Both the position numbers and the translations under genes were made by a program. Below, in pieces: positions 28,004 through 35,847 of a stretch of 64,000 nt of DNA; the stretch's first letter is position 1, and each line of letters begins with the position of its first letter. The notes beneath the pieces were generated by a model. It did not search any database and was not told the DNA's origin. It was given only the letters and a program-made list of their open reading frames with translations. Source of the stretch: Pseudomonas sp. RIT-PI-r (GTDB lineage Bacteria; Pseudomonadota; Gammaproteobacteria; Pseudomonadales; Pseudomonadaceae); the NCBI RefSeq assembly GCF_001297015.1, contig NZ_LIGE01000011.1, forward strand, positions 1-64,000, read 5' to 3'.

Positions 28004-31000
28004 ATTTCACCGACCTCTTTCTTCGCCGGCCGGTGCTGGCCGTGGTGGTCAGCACACTGATCCTGTTGTTCGGTGTGCGTGCGCTGATGAACCTGCCGGT
28101 CCGCCAGTATCCGATGCTGGAAACGTCGACCATCACGGTCACGACCCAATACCCGGGTGCTTCCTCGGAGCTGATGCAGGGCTTCGTCACGCAGCCGATC
28201 AGCCAGGCGGTGGCCTCGGTCGAGGGCATCGATTATCTGTCTTCGGCTTCGACTCAGGGCCGCAGCCAGGTAACGATCCGCATGGCGCTCAACAGTGATT
28301 CCATCGCGGCGCTGACCGAGGTCATGGCCAAGGTCAACCAGATCAAATATCGCTTGCCCAAGGACGCCTACGATCCGGTGGTCGAGCGCACTTCGGGTGG
28401 TTTCACCAGTGTTGCTTACGTGGCGTTTGCCAGTTCCAACCTGACCATTCCAGAAATGTCGGACTACATTTCCCGCGTCGTCGAACCGATGTTCGCCGGC
28501 ATCGAAGGTGTGGCCAAGATCAACATCATGGGCGAGCAGAAACTCTCCATGCGCCTGTGGCTGGACCCGCAACGCCTGGCCGCATATGGCATGACCGGAC
28601 AGGACGTTTCGACCGCTATCGAGGGCAACAACTTCCAGGCTGCACCCGGCCAGGTCAAAGGCTTGTATGTGGTCAGCAACCTGCGGGTCAACACGGACCT
28701 GAACAGCGTGGAAGACTTCCGCGACATGGTGCTGCGCAACGATAACGGCCACATCATTCGTGTGCGCGATGTCGGCACGGTCGAGCTGAATGCGGCGTCT
28801 ACCGATACCAGCGGCGCGATGAGCGATGTACCGGCGCTGTTCCTCGGTCTCGATGCAGCGCCCACCGGCAACCCGCTGGTGATCGTCAAGCGTGTGCGCG
28901 AATTGCTGCCACAGATCCAGGAAACCCTGCCACCGGGCGTGACCGTACAGATTCCTTTCGAAGTGGCGCACTTCATTCAGTCGTCGATCGATGAGGTGTC
29001 TTACACGCTGCTCGAAGCGCTGGTGATCGTGGTGCTGGTGATCTACCTCTGCCTGGGCACGTTCCGCACGGTATTGATTCCGCTGGTGACGATTCCATTG
29101 TCGATGCTTGGCGCGGCGATGCTCATGCAGATGTTCGGTTTCAGCCTCAATCTGCTGACCCTGCTCGCCATGGTTCTGGCCATCGGGCTGGTGGTGGACG
29201 ACGCCATCGTTGTGGTCGAAAACGTCCACCGGCATATCGAGGAGGGCAAGACTCCGTTTGATGCGGCGTTGATCGGTGCGCGGGAAGTGGCCGGGCCGGT
29301 GGTGGCGATGACCTTCACCCTGGCGGCGGTGTACGCCCCGATCGGTTTGATGGGCGGCCTGACCGGCACACTGTTCAAGGAATTCGCACTGACCCTGGCT
29401 GGCGCCGTGGTGATTTCCGGCATCGTCGCGCTGACCTTGTCGCCGATCATGAGCACGCGTTTGCTGGATGCGAAAACCAGTGAAGGGTTCATGGCGGTCA
29501 AGGCCGATCGCTTCTTCCAGAACCTGTCGCGTCGTTATGGCGTATTGCTCGGCGGTTCGCTGGCGAAGCGCTGGATCAGTCTGACCGTGGCGTTGGTGAT
29601 CTTCTTCAGCCTGCCGTTCCTCTATCGCTCGGCGCAGACCGAACTGGCGCCGCTGGAAGACCAGAACATTCTGCTGACCGCGATCAAGGCGCCACAGCAC
29701 GCCAACCTCAACTACCTGGAGGCCTACGCGCACAAGCTCTACGAGACTTTCAACGAAATTCCCGAGGGCTACAGCAACTGGGTGGCCAACGGTACGGACG
29801 GCCTGTCCAACAGCGTCGGCGGGATCAACCTCGTGGATTGGGAAAAACGTGGCCGCGATGCCAATACCATTCAGCCGGATTTGCAGGCTCGGGTGAACCA
29901 GATCGAAGGCACGAGCATTTTCGTCTTCCAGATGCCGCCTCTGCCGGGCTCCACCGGTGGCTTGCCGGTGCAGATGGTGATCCGCAGCGATCAGGATTAC
30001 CTGGCGCTGTTCAACGTGATGGATCAGCTCAAGAAAGCGGCGCAGGCCAGCGGTCTGTTCGCGGTGGTCGACAGTGATCTGGACTTCAACAACCCAGTGG
30101 TGGAGATTCAGGTCGATCGCGCCAAGGCGAACGCCCTGGGCATCCGCATGCAGGACATCGGCGAGACGCTGAACAGTCTGATCGGCGAGAAGTACGTCAA
30201 CCGGTTCTCTTTCCACGGTCGTTCGTACGATGTGATTCCACAATCGATCTCTTCGGACCGCCTGACCCCGGAAACCCTGAAGCTCTATTACGTCAAGGAC
30301 CAGAAGGGCAATCCGGTGCCGTTGTCGACGCTGGCAACCCTCAGCGTCAAGGTCGAGCCGAATCGCCTGACCCAGTTCAATCAACAGAACTCCGCGACGT
30401 TCCAGGCCATTCCGGCACCGGGCGTGACGCTGGGGGCTGCGGTGGAGTTCCTGCAAAAACAATCGGAAAGTTTTCCCGCCGGTTTCAGCTTCGACTGGCA
30501 GTCCGACGCGCGCCAATACGTGCAGGAAGGCAACAGCCTGGCGTTCACCTTCGGCCTGGCCCTGGTGATCATCTACCTGGTGCTGAGCGTGCAGTACGAG
30601 AGCTTCCGCGACCCGTTCATCATCCTCATCAGCGTGCCGCTGTCGATCTGTGGCGCATTGGTGCCGCTGGCGCTGGGCATGACTTCGATGAACATCTACA
30701 CGCAGATCGGTTTGATCACGCTGATCGGCTTGATCAGCAAGCACGGGATTCTGATGGTCGCGTTTGCCAACGAACTGCAACGCAAGGAGGGAATGGACCG
30801 TGTGCAAGCCATTCAGCACGCCGCGCAAGTACGACTGCGGCCGATCCTGATGACCACTGCGGCGATGGTGGTCGGTCTGGCGCCGTTGCTGTTTGCCAGT
30901 GGTGCCGGCGCCAACAGCCGTTTCGGCCTGGGCCTGGTGATCGTGGTGGGGATGCTCATCGGTACGTTGTTCACCCTGTTCATTCTGCCGTCGGTCTACA

Positions 31001-31077
31001 CCTTGCTGAGCTCGATCAAACAGCCGGCCAGCGTCCCTGAAACCGCTTTGGCCAGTGCGCCGCAAACCACCTTCTGA
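28000..31077 (+). CDS. RND efflux pump, inner-membrane transporter (MexI-like)
   Basis: Encodes 1025 residues, the usual length for HAE-1 drug/proton antiporters. The N-terminus NFTDLFLRRPVLAVVVSTLI and the following RQYPMLETSTITVTTQYPGA closely match the MexI type. The proton-relay pair is in GLVVDDAIVVVENVHRHIEEG in the fourth helix. Both periplasmic loops are full length. MexI-like pumps export phenazine and quinolone-type metabolites, so here it may export or give resistance to the cluster product. Substrate is inferred. Confidence 0.94.
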   Translation: MNFTDLFLRRPVLAVVVSTLILLFGVRALMNLPVRQYPMLETSTITVTTQYPGASSELMQGFVTQPISQAVASVEGIDYLSSASTQGRSQVTIRMALNSDSIAALTEVMAKVNQIKYRLPKDAYDPVVERTSGGFTSVAYVAFASSNLTIPEMSDYISRVVEPMFAGIEGVAKINIMGEQKLSMRLWLDPQRLAAYGMTGQDVSTAIEGNNFQAAPGQVKGLYVVSNLRVNTDLNSVEDFRDMVLRNDNGHIIRVRDVGTVELNAASTDTSGAMSDVPALFLGLDAAPTGNPLVIVKRVRELLPQIQETLPPGVTVQIPFEVAHFIQSSIDEVSYTLLEALVIVVLVIYLCLGTFRTVLIPLVTIPLSMLGAAMLMQMFGFSLNLLTLLAMVLAIGLVVDDAIVVVENVHRHIEEGKTPFDAALIGAREVAGPVVAMTFTLAAVYAPIGLMGGLTGTLFKEFALTLAGAVVISGIVALTLSPIMSTRLLDAKTSEGFMAVKADRFFQNLSRRYGVLLGGSLAKRWISLTVALVIFFSLPFLYRSAQTELAPLEDQNILLTAIKAPQHANLNYLEAYAHKLYETFNEIPEGYSNWVANGTDGLSNSVGGINLVDWEKRGRDANTIQPDLQARVNQIEGTSIFVFQMPPLPGSTGGLPVQMVIRSDQDYLALFNVMDQLKKAAQASGLFAVVDSDLDFNNPVVEIQVDRAKANALGIRMQDIGETLNSLIGEKYVNRFSFHGRSYDVIPQSISSDRLTPETLKLYYVKDQKGNPVPLSTLATLSVKVEPNRLTQFNQQNSATFQAIPAPGVTLGAAVEFLQKQSESFPAGFSFDWQSDARQYVQEGNSLAFTFGLALVIIYLVLSVQYESFRDPFIILISVPLSICGALVPLALGMTSMNIYTQIGLITLIGLISKHGILMVAFANELQRKEGMDRVQAIQHAAQVRLRPILMTTAAMVVGLAPLLFASGAGANSRFGLGLVIVVGMLIGTLFTLFILPSVYTLLSSIKQPASVPETALASAPQTTF

Positions 31078-31087
31078 GGACGTTTTC

Positions 31088-32539
31088 ATGTATCGGATTA
31101 CACGCTTCATGCTGGCGCCTCTGGCGGTATCCATCCTGTTGTCGGCGGGTTGTGTGAACTACGCCGGGATCAATCACCAAGGCAAACTGTTGTCTCTTGG
31201 TGACGCGCCTTCCGACAGCCTCAAAGACACCTTGCCGCCGGCCGCATGGCCGAGCAGCGACTGGTGGGCATCGTTGGGTGATCCACGCCTCGGCGCGCTG
31301 ATCGAGGAGGCTTATGCGAGCAACCCGGATTTGCAGGAAGTCACGGCGCGGGTGGCCAAGGCCAATGCGTTTCTCGACTTGCGCGACGCCGAACGCTACC
31401 CGCAGATGGACGCGGCGGCCGGTGTCACGCGGGGTCGCCTGTCGAAGTTCGAGGACTACAGCGGCGAGGGGCACCAGTACTTCACCGCGCGCAACCTGGC
31501 GGTCAATTTCAACTACACCTTCGACCTCTGGGGCGGCCAGCGTGCCGCCTGGGAGTCGGCGCTCAACAGCGCGATGGCCGCGGAAGTCGATCTGCAATCG
31601 TCGCGCCTGATTCTGACGGTCAATGTGGTCAAGGCCTACAACCAGTTGGCGTATGCCTGGCAGGTGTCGGAGCTCAATCGCCGCGATCTGGAGCGACTGA
31701 GCAAACTGGTCGAGCTGACCGATTCACGCTATGGCTCGGGGCTCGATAACCTGTCGCAACTCAAGCAGGTGCAGAGTCTCAAGGCGCGTTCGGAGTCGAC
31801 ACTGATCGGCGCCAACGAGGACATCGAAATCGCCCGGTTGCAGTTGTCGGCGCTGATCGGCAAAGGCGTTGATCGTGCGCACACCATTGAACGCCCGGCG
31901 AGTCTGCAAGCCAGCGTCGTGGCGTTGCCCGCGCAATTGCCGGCGCAACTGCTCGGGCGCCGTCCGGACATCGTTGCGGCGCGCTGGCGCGTCGAAGCCG
32001 AAAACAAAAACATCGACGCGGTGAAGACCACGTTCTATCCCAACATCAATCTGGTCGCGGCTGCAGGCTCGCACGCGCTGACCGGGGACGCGCTGTTCGC
32101 CGGCGTCAGCAAGTTCTGGAACGTTGCGCCAACGGTGACGCTGCCGATCTTCGATGCCGGGCGCCTGCGCTCCGACCTCAAGGCTGGCAATGCACAGCTG
32201 GACAGTTCAATTGCACAGTACAACCGCGTGCTGAGTTCGGCCCTGCACGAAGTGGCGATTTCGGTGACACAACTGCGCTCATTCGAACAGCAGATTGTCG
32301 TGCAGCGTGATGCCTGCACGATTGCCCAGTCGTCTTACGATCTGTCGCAGTCGCGCTACAAGGCCGGGGAGGATACGTTCCTCGATGCGCTAAACATCGA
32401 GCAACAATTGATTCAGGACGAGATGCGCCTGGCGTTCCTCAACAGCAAGCACATCGACAGCTCGATTTCCTTGATGGCAGCGCTGGGCGGCGGGTTCCAG
32501 GAGCCGCCGCTGCAGGGCGAGAAGAGCGCTGGACTGTAG
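31088..32539 (+). CDS. RND efflux outer-membrane channel lipoprotein (OpmD/NodT type)
   Basis: Encodes 483 residues. A type II signal peptide ends at Cys22 (LLSAGC), as in OprM and NodT lipoproteins. Two OEP repeats follow, with the N-terminal DWWASLGDPRLGALIEEA and later LLGRRPDIVAARWRVEAEN. GAGGA lies just upstream of the ATG; the gap from the pump stop is 10 bases. With the two preceding genes it completes a tripartite pump. Confidence 0.93.
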   Translation: MYRITRFMLAPLAVSILLSAGCVNYAGINHQGKLLSLGDAPSDSLKDTLPPAAWPSSDWWASLGDPRLGALIEEAYASNPDLQEVTARVAKANAFLDLRDAERYPQMDAAAGVTRGRLSKFEDYSGEGHQYFTARNLAVNFNYTFDLWGGQRAAWESALNSAMAAEVDLQSSRLILTVNVVKAYNQLAYAWQVSELNRRDLERLSKLVELTDSRYGSGLDNLSQLKQVQSLKARSESTLIGANEDIEIARLQLSALIGKGVDRAHTIERPASLQASVVALPAQLPAQLLGRRPDIVAARWRVEAENKNIDAVKTTFYPNINLVAAAGSHALTGDALFAGVSKFWNVAPTVTLPIFDAGRLRSDLKAGNAQLDSSIAQYNRVLSSALHEVAISVTQLRSFEQQIVVQRDACTIAQSSYDLSQSRYKAGEDTFLDALNIEQQLIQDEMRLAFLNSKHIDSSISLMAALGGGFQEPPLQGEKSAGL

Positions 32540-32589
32540 TTTCGGACGTGCCGTAGCCACCGGGACGGCTGTCGCGGGAGAAGGGCTTG

Positions 32590-32619
32590 TTGTGTATAGT
32601 CTTACTGTTCTCGTATAGA
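32590..32619 (+). promoter_or_regulatory. Candidate promoter of the ArsR-type gene with a degenerate cluster site
   Basis: TTGTGT and TATAGA lie 18 bases apart. The spacer holds GT-N4-CTGT-N3-CGTA (32599-32616), a poor match to the cluster palindrome but in the same position relative to the promoter. GTATAG is also repeated directly at 32594 and 32613. Weak evidence. Confidence 0.35.
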
Positions 32620-32668
32620 CGAATTCAAGCAAGTTTTCTCCCGCCTATATCATCAAAGGTACCTACCT

Positions 32669-33034
32669 ATGAACGTCCCGAATCACCCCAATCAGGATCA
32701 GATTCTTCTTGAAAATGTTCTGTCTGCATTGGGCAGCCCATTGCGTCTGACCGTGTTGAAAGTGTTGGCCGATGGCCAGGAACATCCTTGCGGCCGGATT
32801 CTTCGAGGCGCATCGAAGTCGACCATGACTCACCACTGGCGAGTGCTGCGTGACAGCGGTCTGATTTGGCAACGGCCTTTCGGTCGGGAAAACCTGCTGT
32901 CGCTGCGTCGCGAAGACATGGACGTGCGGTTTCCCGGCCTGCTCGATTCGCTGCTCACAGCGGTCAAGTTCGATGAGCAGACCGTTGATGTGATCAGCAA
33001 GCACGAAGTGACCGAAGACAGCAGTACAGAGTGA
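32669..33034 (+). CDS. ArsR-type winged-helix transcriptional regulator
   Basis: Encodes 121 residues. The fold is ArsR-like: VLSALGSPLRLTVLKVLADG, recognition helix SKSTMTHHWRVLRDSGLI and wing RPFGRENLLSLRRED. The metal-binding ELCVCD motif is missing (a single cysteine in HPCGRI), so it is unlikely to sense metals. It is the only full-length regulator between the cluster palindromes at 25.5 and 34.7 kb and so a candidate for their ligand-responsive repressor. That link is an inference. Confidence 0.87.
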   Translation: MNVPNHPNQDQILLENVLSALGSPLRLTVLKVLADGQEHPCGRILRGASKSTMTHHWRVLRDSGLIWQRPFGRENLLSLRREDMDVRFPGLLDSLLTAVKFDEQTVDVISKHEVTEDSSTE

Positions 33035-33114
33035 CAACGACAACGCGACGCTGAAGGACCCGTTCTTCAGCGTCAGCAACGGATTGACGATCAACAGGGA
33101 GGTTGAGTGCAGTT

Positions 33115-33675
33115 ATGGATACGAGTCATTACTGGTCGTCGCGACCACTGGCGCAATTGACCGGCGCGGAGCATCACTGGCTGTTTCTGCCGGGCGCACT
33201 GACACCGCGCTTGAAAGCCATGGGCGCCTACTCCATCGAAGTCGTCGAGCAGTTCCAGGGCGTGCTCAACCCGGATGAGGCGCACGCCTTGGACGTGCCC
33301 GCGCAGAGCACGGGCTGGGTGCGTGAAGTGGTGATGAAGCTGGATGGCGAGGCGTGCGTCACGGCGCGCAGCCTGACCAGCATGCCTGCGTTGAACAGCG
33401 ACTGGGCAGAGTTGAATAACTACGGCGGACGCCCACTGGCCGAGATTCTCTACGCTTCGGAGCAGACCCTGCGCGAGCCGTTCCAGTGTGCCTTGTTATC
33501 CCCCGGTGCGCCGTTGGCGGCACTGTCCCATCGCTTTGCGCCACAGGCCAAACGCCTGTTGGCGCGGCGCTCGCGATTTACCCGCAATGGCTCGCCGCTG
33601 CTGGTCAGTGAGTGCTTTTTGCCCGCGTTCTGGGCCCGTATCGAGTATGCCTCGGGTCTGAAATCCGCGTCATGA
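33115..33675 (+). CDS. Chorismate-lyase-like (UbiC family) protein
   Basis: Encodes 186 residues, slightly longer than E. coli UbiC (165). UbiC splits chorismate into 4-hydroxybenzoate and pyruvate. Shared features are WLFLPGALTPRL, GWVREVVMKLDGEA with Arg70, GGRPLAEILY, and SPLLVSECFLPAFW with Glu166; Arg and Glu correspond to the catalytic R76 and E155 of E. coli. ubiA is not adjacent, as it usually is for the housekeeping gene, so this may be a paralogue serving the cluster. The ATG at 33115 has AGGGAGG 12 bases upstream; a TTG at 33103 is in frame. Confidence 0.78.
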   Translation: MDTSHYWSSRPLAQLTGAEHHWLFLPGALTPRLKAMGAYSIEVVEQFQGVLNPDEAHALDVPAQSTGWVREVVMKLDGEACVTARSLTSMPALNSDWAELNNYGGRPLAEILYASEQTLREPFQCALLSPGAPLAALSHRFAPQAKRLLARRSRFTRNGSPLLVSECFLPAFWARIEYASGLKSAS

Positions 33676-33682
33676 GTTGAAG

Positions 33683-33706
33683 CCTTGCGGGAGCACGCTC
33701 CCGCAA
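33683..33706. terminator. Hairpin between convergent genes
   Basis: TTGCGGGAG and CTCCCGCAA pair around a short loop between the chorismate-lyase-like gene and the LysR stump. No T tract follows on either strand, so it may act as a weak bidirectional stop or a processing barrier. Confidence 0.4.
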
Positions 33707-33708
33707 GA

Positions 33709-33984
33709 TCACAGCCGAATCACCGCTTCAATCTGACTGATCGCCGGGCTCAACGCCTGCGCCAGTTGTTGCGCTTTGAAGGTCGGGTGCATGGTTCGCG
33801 ACGAACGCAGAAACAACGGATCATCGAAGCGCTTGCGCAGACGCGCGAGCGATCCACTGATGGCGGGTTGTTTGACGTTCAGGCGCTCGGCAGTGCGCGA
33901 AACGCTGCGCTCACGAAACAACACCAGAAAGGTGATGATCAGGTTCAGGTCGATATCCGCGAAGTTGTCTTCATTGAATAGCAT
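33709..33984 (-). CDS. Truncated LysR-type protein, DNA-binding domain only
   Basis: Encodes 91 residues: DLNLIITFLVLFRERSVSRT, KQPAISGSLARLRKRFDDPL and the linker helix, ending after SQIEAVIRL. LysR proteins are normally about 300 residues; the effector domain is missing and the stop is 33 bases before the convergent gene's stop. AGGGAAG lies five bases before the ATG, so it looks translatable. It could be a decayed gene or a small DNA-binding protein competing with a full regulator. Confidence 0.65.
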   Translation of the reverse strand: MLFNEDNFADIDLNLIITFLVLFRERSVSRTAERLNVKQPAISGSLARLRKRFDDPLFLRSSRTMHPTFKAQQLAQALSPAISQIEAVIRL

Positions 33985-34051
33985 GGGCACTTCCCTGTTT
34001 TGACCGTCAGGCCGACGTGCAGCGCTGGCGCACGTCGGCCCGCAGGCGCAT

Positions 34052-34558
34052 TCACTGATCCGGGGCCAGGCGCAATTCGTCGTTCAGACGGTAATAATTG
34101 CGATTGAAGTAGACGAGGCCTTCCGTGGCTTCGCTGTGCTGCAGTTCGAGAATTTCACAGTAAAAGATGCTGTGAGTGCCAACCTCGTCGATCTTGGCGA
34201 CGCGACAATCAAGGCTGACCAACGCCTCGGCAATCACCGGCGAACCGGTCACCAGCGTCTGGCAGTTGACGCTGGAAAAGCGCTCCTGCATGGTCAACTG
34301 CCGGTTGGCGAACGCCCCGGAAGTCGATTGATGGCCACCGGTCAGCACGTTCACGCACAGTACGCCGTTGGTTTTGAAATGCTCGTGATTGGACGACGAG
34401 CGATTGACACACACCAGCAGCGTTGGCGGCGAATCCGTCACGCTGCACACCGCCGACGCGGTAAACCCGAAACGCCCGGCAGGGCCGTCGGTTGTGACGA
34501 TGGTGACAGCACTCCCCAGCATCGCCATTGCATTACGAAACTCCGTTGAATCAACCAC
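34052..34558 (-). CDS. Flavin reductase (HpaC/RutF-like)
   Basis: Encodes 168 residues, GTG start with GAGGTGA upstream. The split-barrel FMN-binding fold has FRNAMAMLGSAVTIVTTDG, GFTASAVCSVTDSPPTLLVCVN and NVLTGGHQSTSGAFA. These reductases supply reduced flavin to two-component monooxygenases. Its promoter carries the same palindrome as that of the acyl-CoA-dehydrogenase-fold monooxygenase at 25610, so the two probably form a reductase-oxygenase pair although 7 kb apart. It could equally serve the luciferase-like enzyme. Confidence 0.88.
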   Translation of the reverse strand: MVDSTEFRNAMAMLGSAVTIVTTDGPAGRFGFTASAVCSVTDSPPTLLVCVNRSSSNHEHFKTNGVLCVNVLTGGHQSTSGAFANRQLTMQERFSSVNCQTLVTGSPVIAEALVSLDCRVAKIDEVGTHSIFYCEILELQHSEATEGLVYFNRNYYRLNDELRLAPDQ

Positions 34559-34658
34559 AGCGTCACCTCATTCCATGTAGGTCATTGGGAGCCGATCCGT
34601 TCTTCCTTGTCCGTTGTCGTTGTGCGAAAACGGTATCGGGCAACACGTTCGCTCTGGC

Positions 34659-34689
34659 GATATAGTACGTATGTATACGTACCTTGCAA
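34659..34689 (-). promoter_or_regulatory. Predicted promoter of the flavin reductase with cluster palindrome
   Basis: GTACG-N8-CGTAC at 34665-34682 fills the spacer between TTGCAA (34684-34689) and TATATC (read on the minus strand, 34659-34664). The spacing is 19, longer than ideal. The site is 107 bases before the flavin reductase start. Confidence 0.68.
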
Positions 34690-34753
34690 GCTATTCCTTG
34701 TGCTTATTTTGCAGAAATACTGGCTCGTGTGATCAACCGGCAATGCGCGCCCT

Positions 34754-35635
34754 TCAAGCATCAGACAAGGTGTCCAGCAGAGCTCTGGCATAACTTGGCA
34801 ATGCGCTGAATTCGCGGGCGCACAAGAGCAATTTACGCCGCGCCCAAGGCTCGTTCAGCGCCAGGCTTTTGCAGGTTGGCAAGGGCGCGCGCTCGAGCGC
34901 CGCCAACGGCACGATGGCGATGCCCGCGCCCGACGCGACCATACGCATCACGCCATCGAAACCGTCGGCGCGAATCCGAATCTGCATCCGTGCGCCCGCG
35001 TGCAATGCCTGTTCCTCCAGGTACACCGCCAACGCGCTGTCGGCGCGCAACCCGACAAAGTCGTGGCGCAAGGTGTCGCTGAAACTGACCTCGCTCAAGC
35101 CGGACAGAGGATGTTCGAGTGGCAGGATCAGCACCAGTGGATCGTCGCGGAACGCCCGGGTTTGCAAATCGCTGGTGTCGACCGCGTCGGACACGATGCC
35201 GATGTCGGCGGCACCCTGGCGCAACGCATGAGTGATACGTGCGCTGGGCAGTTCCTGCAGATCAATGTCGAGATTGGCATGGCGCTGCAGGAATTCGGCG
35301 AGCACTTCCGGCAGGTACTCGGTGATCGCCGTGGTATTGCACAACAGGCGCCCCTGGCCTTTGACGCCTTGCGCGTAATCCGCCAGATCCTGCTGCATGC
35401 GCTCGGCCTGTTGCAGGAGCACGCGGGCGTGTTGCGCCAGCGCCTTGCCGACCGGTGTCGGGGTGACGCCCCGACGACCACGCTCGAGGAAGTCGATGCC
35501 GAGCGAGGCTTCCATGGCGCGGATTCTGGCACTGGCAGCGGCGAGCGATAAATGGCTGCGAGCAGCGCCGGCGGTAATGTTGCCGGGGTCGAGGATGTGC
35601 AGGTAGAGGCGCAGGTCGGGGAGGTCGAAGGGCAT
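34754..35635 (-). CDS. LysR-family transcriptional regulator
   Basis: Encodes 293 residues: N-terminal winged helix (DLRLYLHILDPGNITAGAAR, then SARIRAMEASLGIDFLER) and a complete effector domain ending with the usual ASGAGIAIVPLAALERAPL. It is divergent from the TauE-like permease at 35848, a probable target. The flavin reductase follows on the same strand 195 bases later but has its own promoter. Confidence 0.9.
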   Translation of the reverse strand: MPFDLPDLRLYLHILDPGNITAGAARSHLSLAAASARIRAMEASLGIDFLERGRRGVTPTPVGKALAQHARVLLQQAERMQQDLADYAQGVKGQGRLLCNTTAITEYLPEVLAEFLQRHANLDIDLQELPSARITHALRQGAADIGIVSDAVDTSDLQTRAFRDDPLVLILPLEHPLSGLSEVSFSDTLRHDFVGLRADSALAVYLEEQALHAGARMQIRIRADGFDGVMRMVASGAGIAIVPLAALERAPLPTCKSLALNEPWARRKLLLCAREFSALPSYARALLDTLSDA

Positions 35636-35665
35636 GTCGGCAGCCGGTTTTGGGGGGATTAAGCC

Positions 35666-35750
35666 GGCCCCATCGCGAGCAGGCTCACTCCTACAGGTTT
35701 TGTGTTCGCCACAGATCTAATGTAGGAGTGAGCCTGCTCGCGCTGGGGCC
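35666..35750. repeat. REP inverted pair
   Basis: Two 30-base arms (35666-35695 and 35721-35750) are near-perfect inverted copies with the GCGAGCAGGCTCACTCC core. They lie between the LysR gene and the TauE-like gene. Confidence 0.88.
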
Positions 35751-35847
35751 AGAAGCCGCAATAAAAATTACAGCCTCTTGTAAATAGAGAGGCAACCTCA
35801 GTATATGGCAGATTTTCACCCCGGCCCGACTGGCGCACAGTAACGCC

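Noticed and set aside
27799..31134. 1111-codon open frame antisense to the RND pump
   Set aside because: It is a mirror of the GC-rich pump gene; its translation is rich in Arg, Gln and His with no family motifs, whereas the plus strand has complete RND motifs.
32669..33034. Arsenic-responsive arsR
   Set aside because: The cysteine metal motif is absent and no arsenic genes are nearby.
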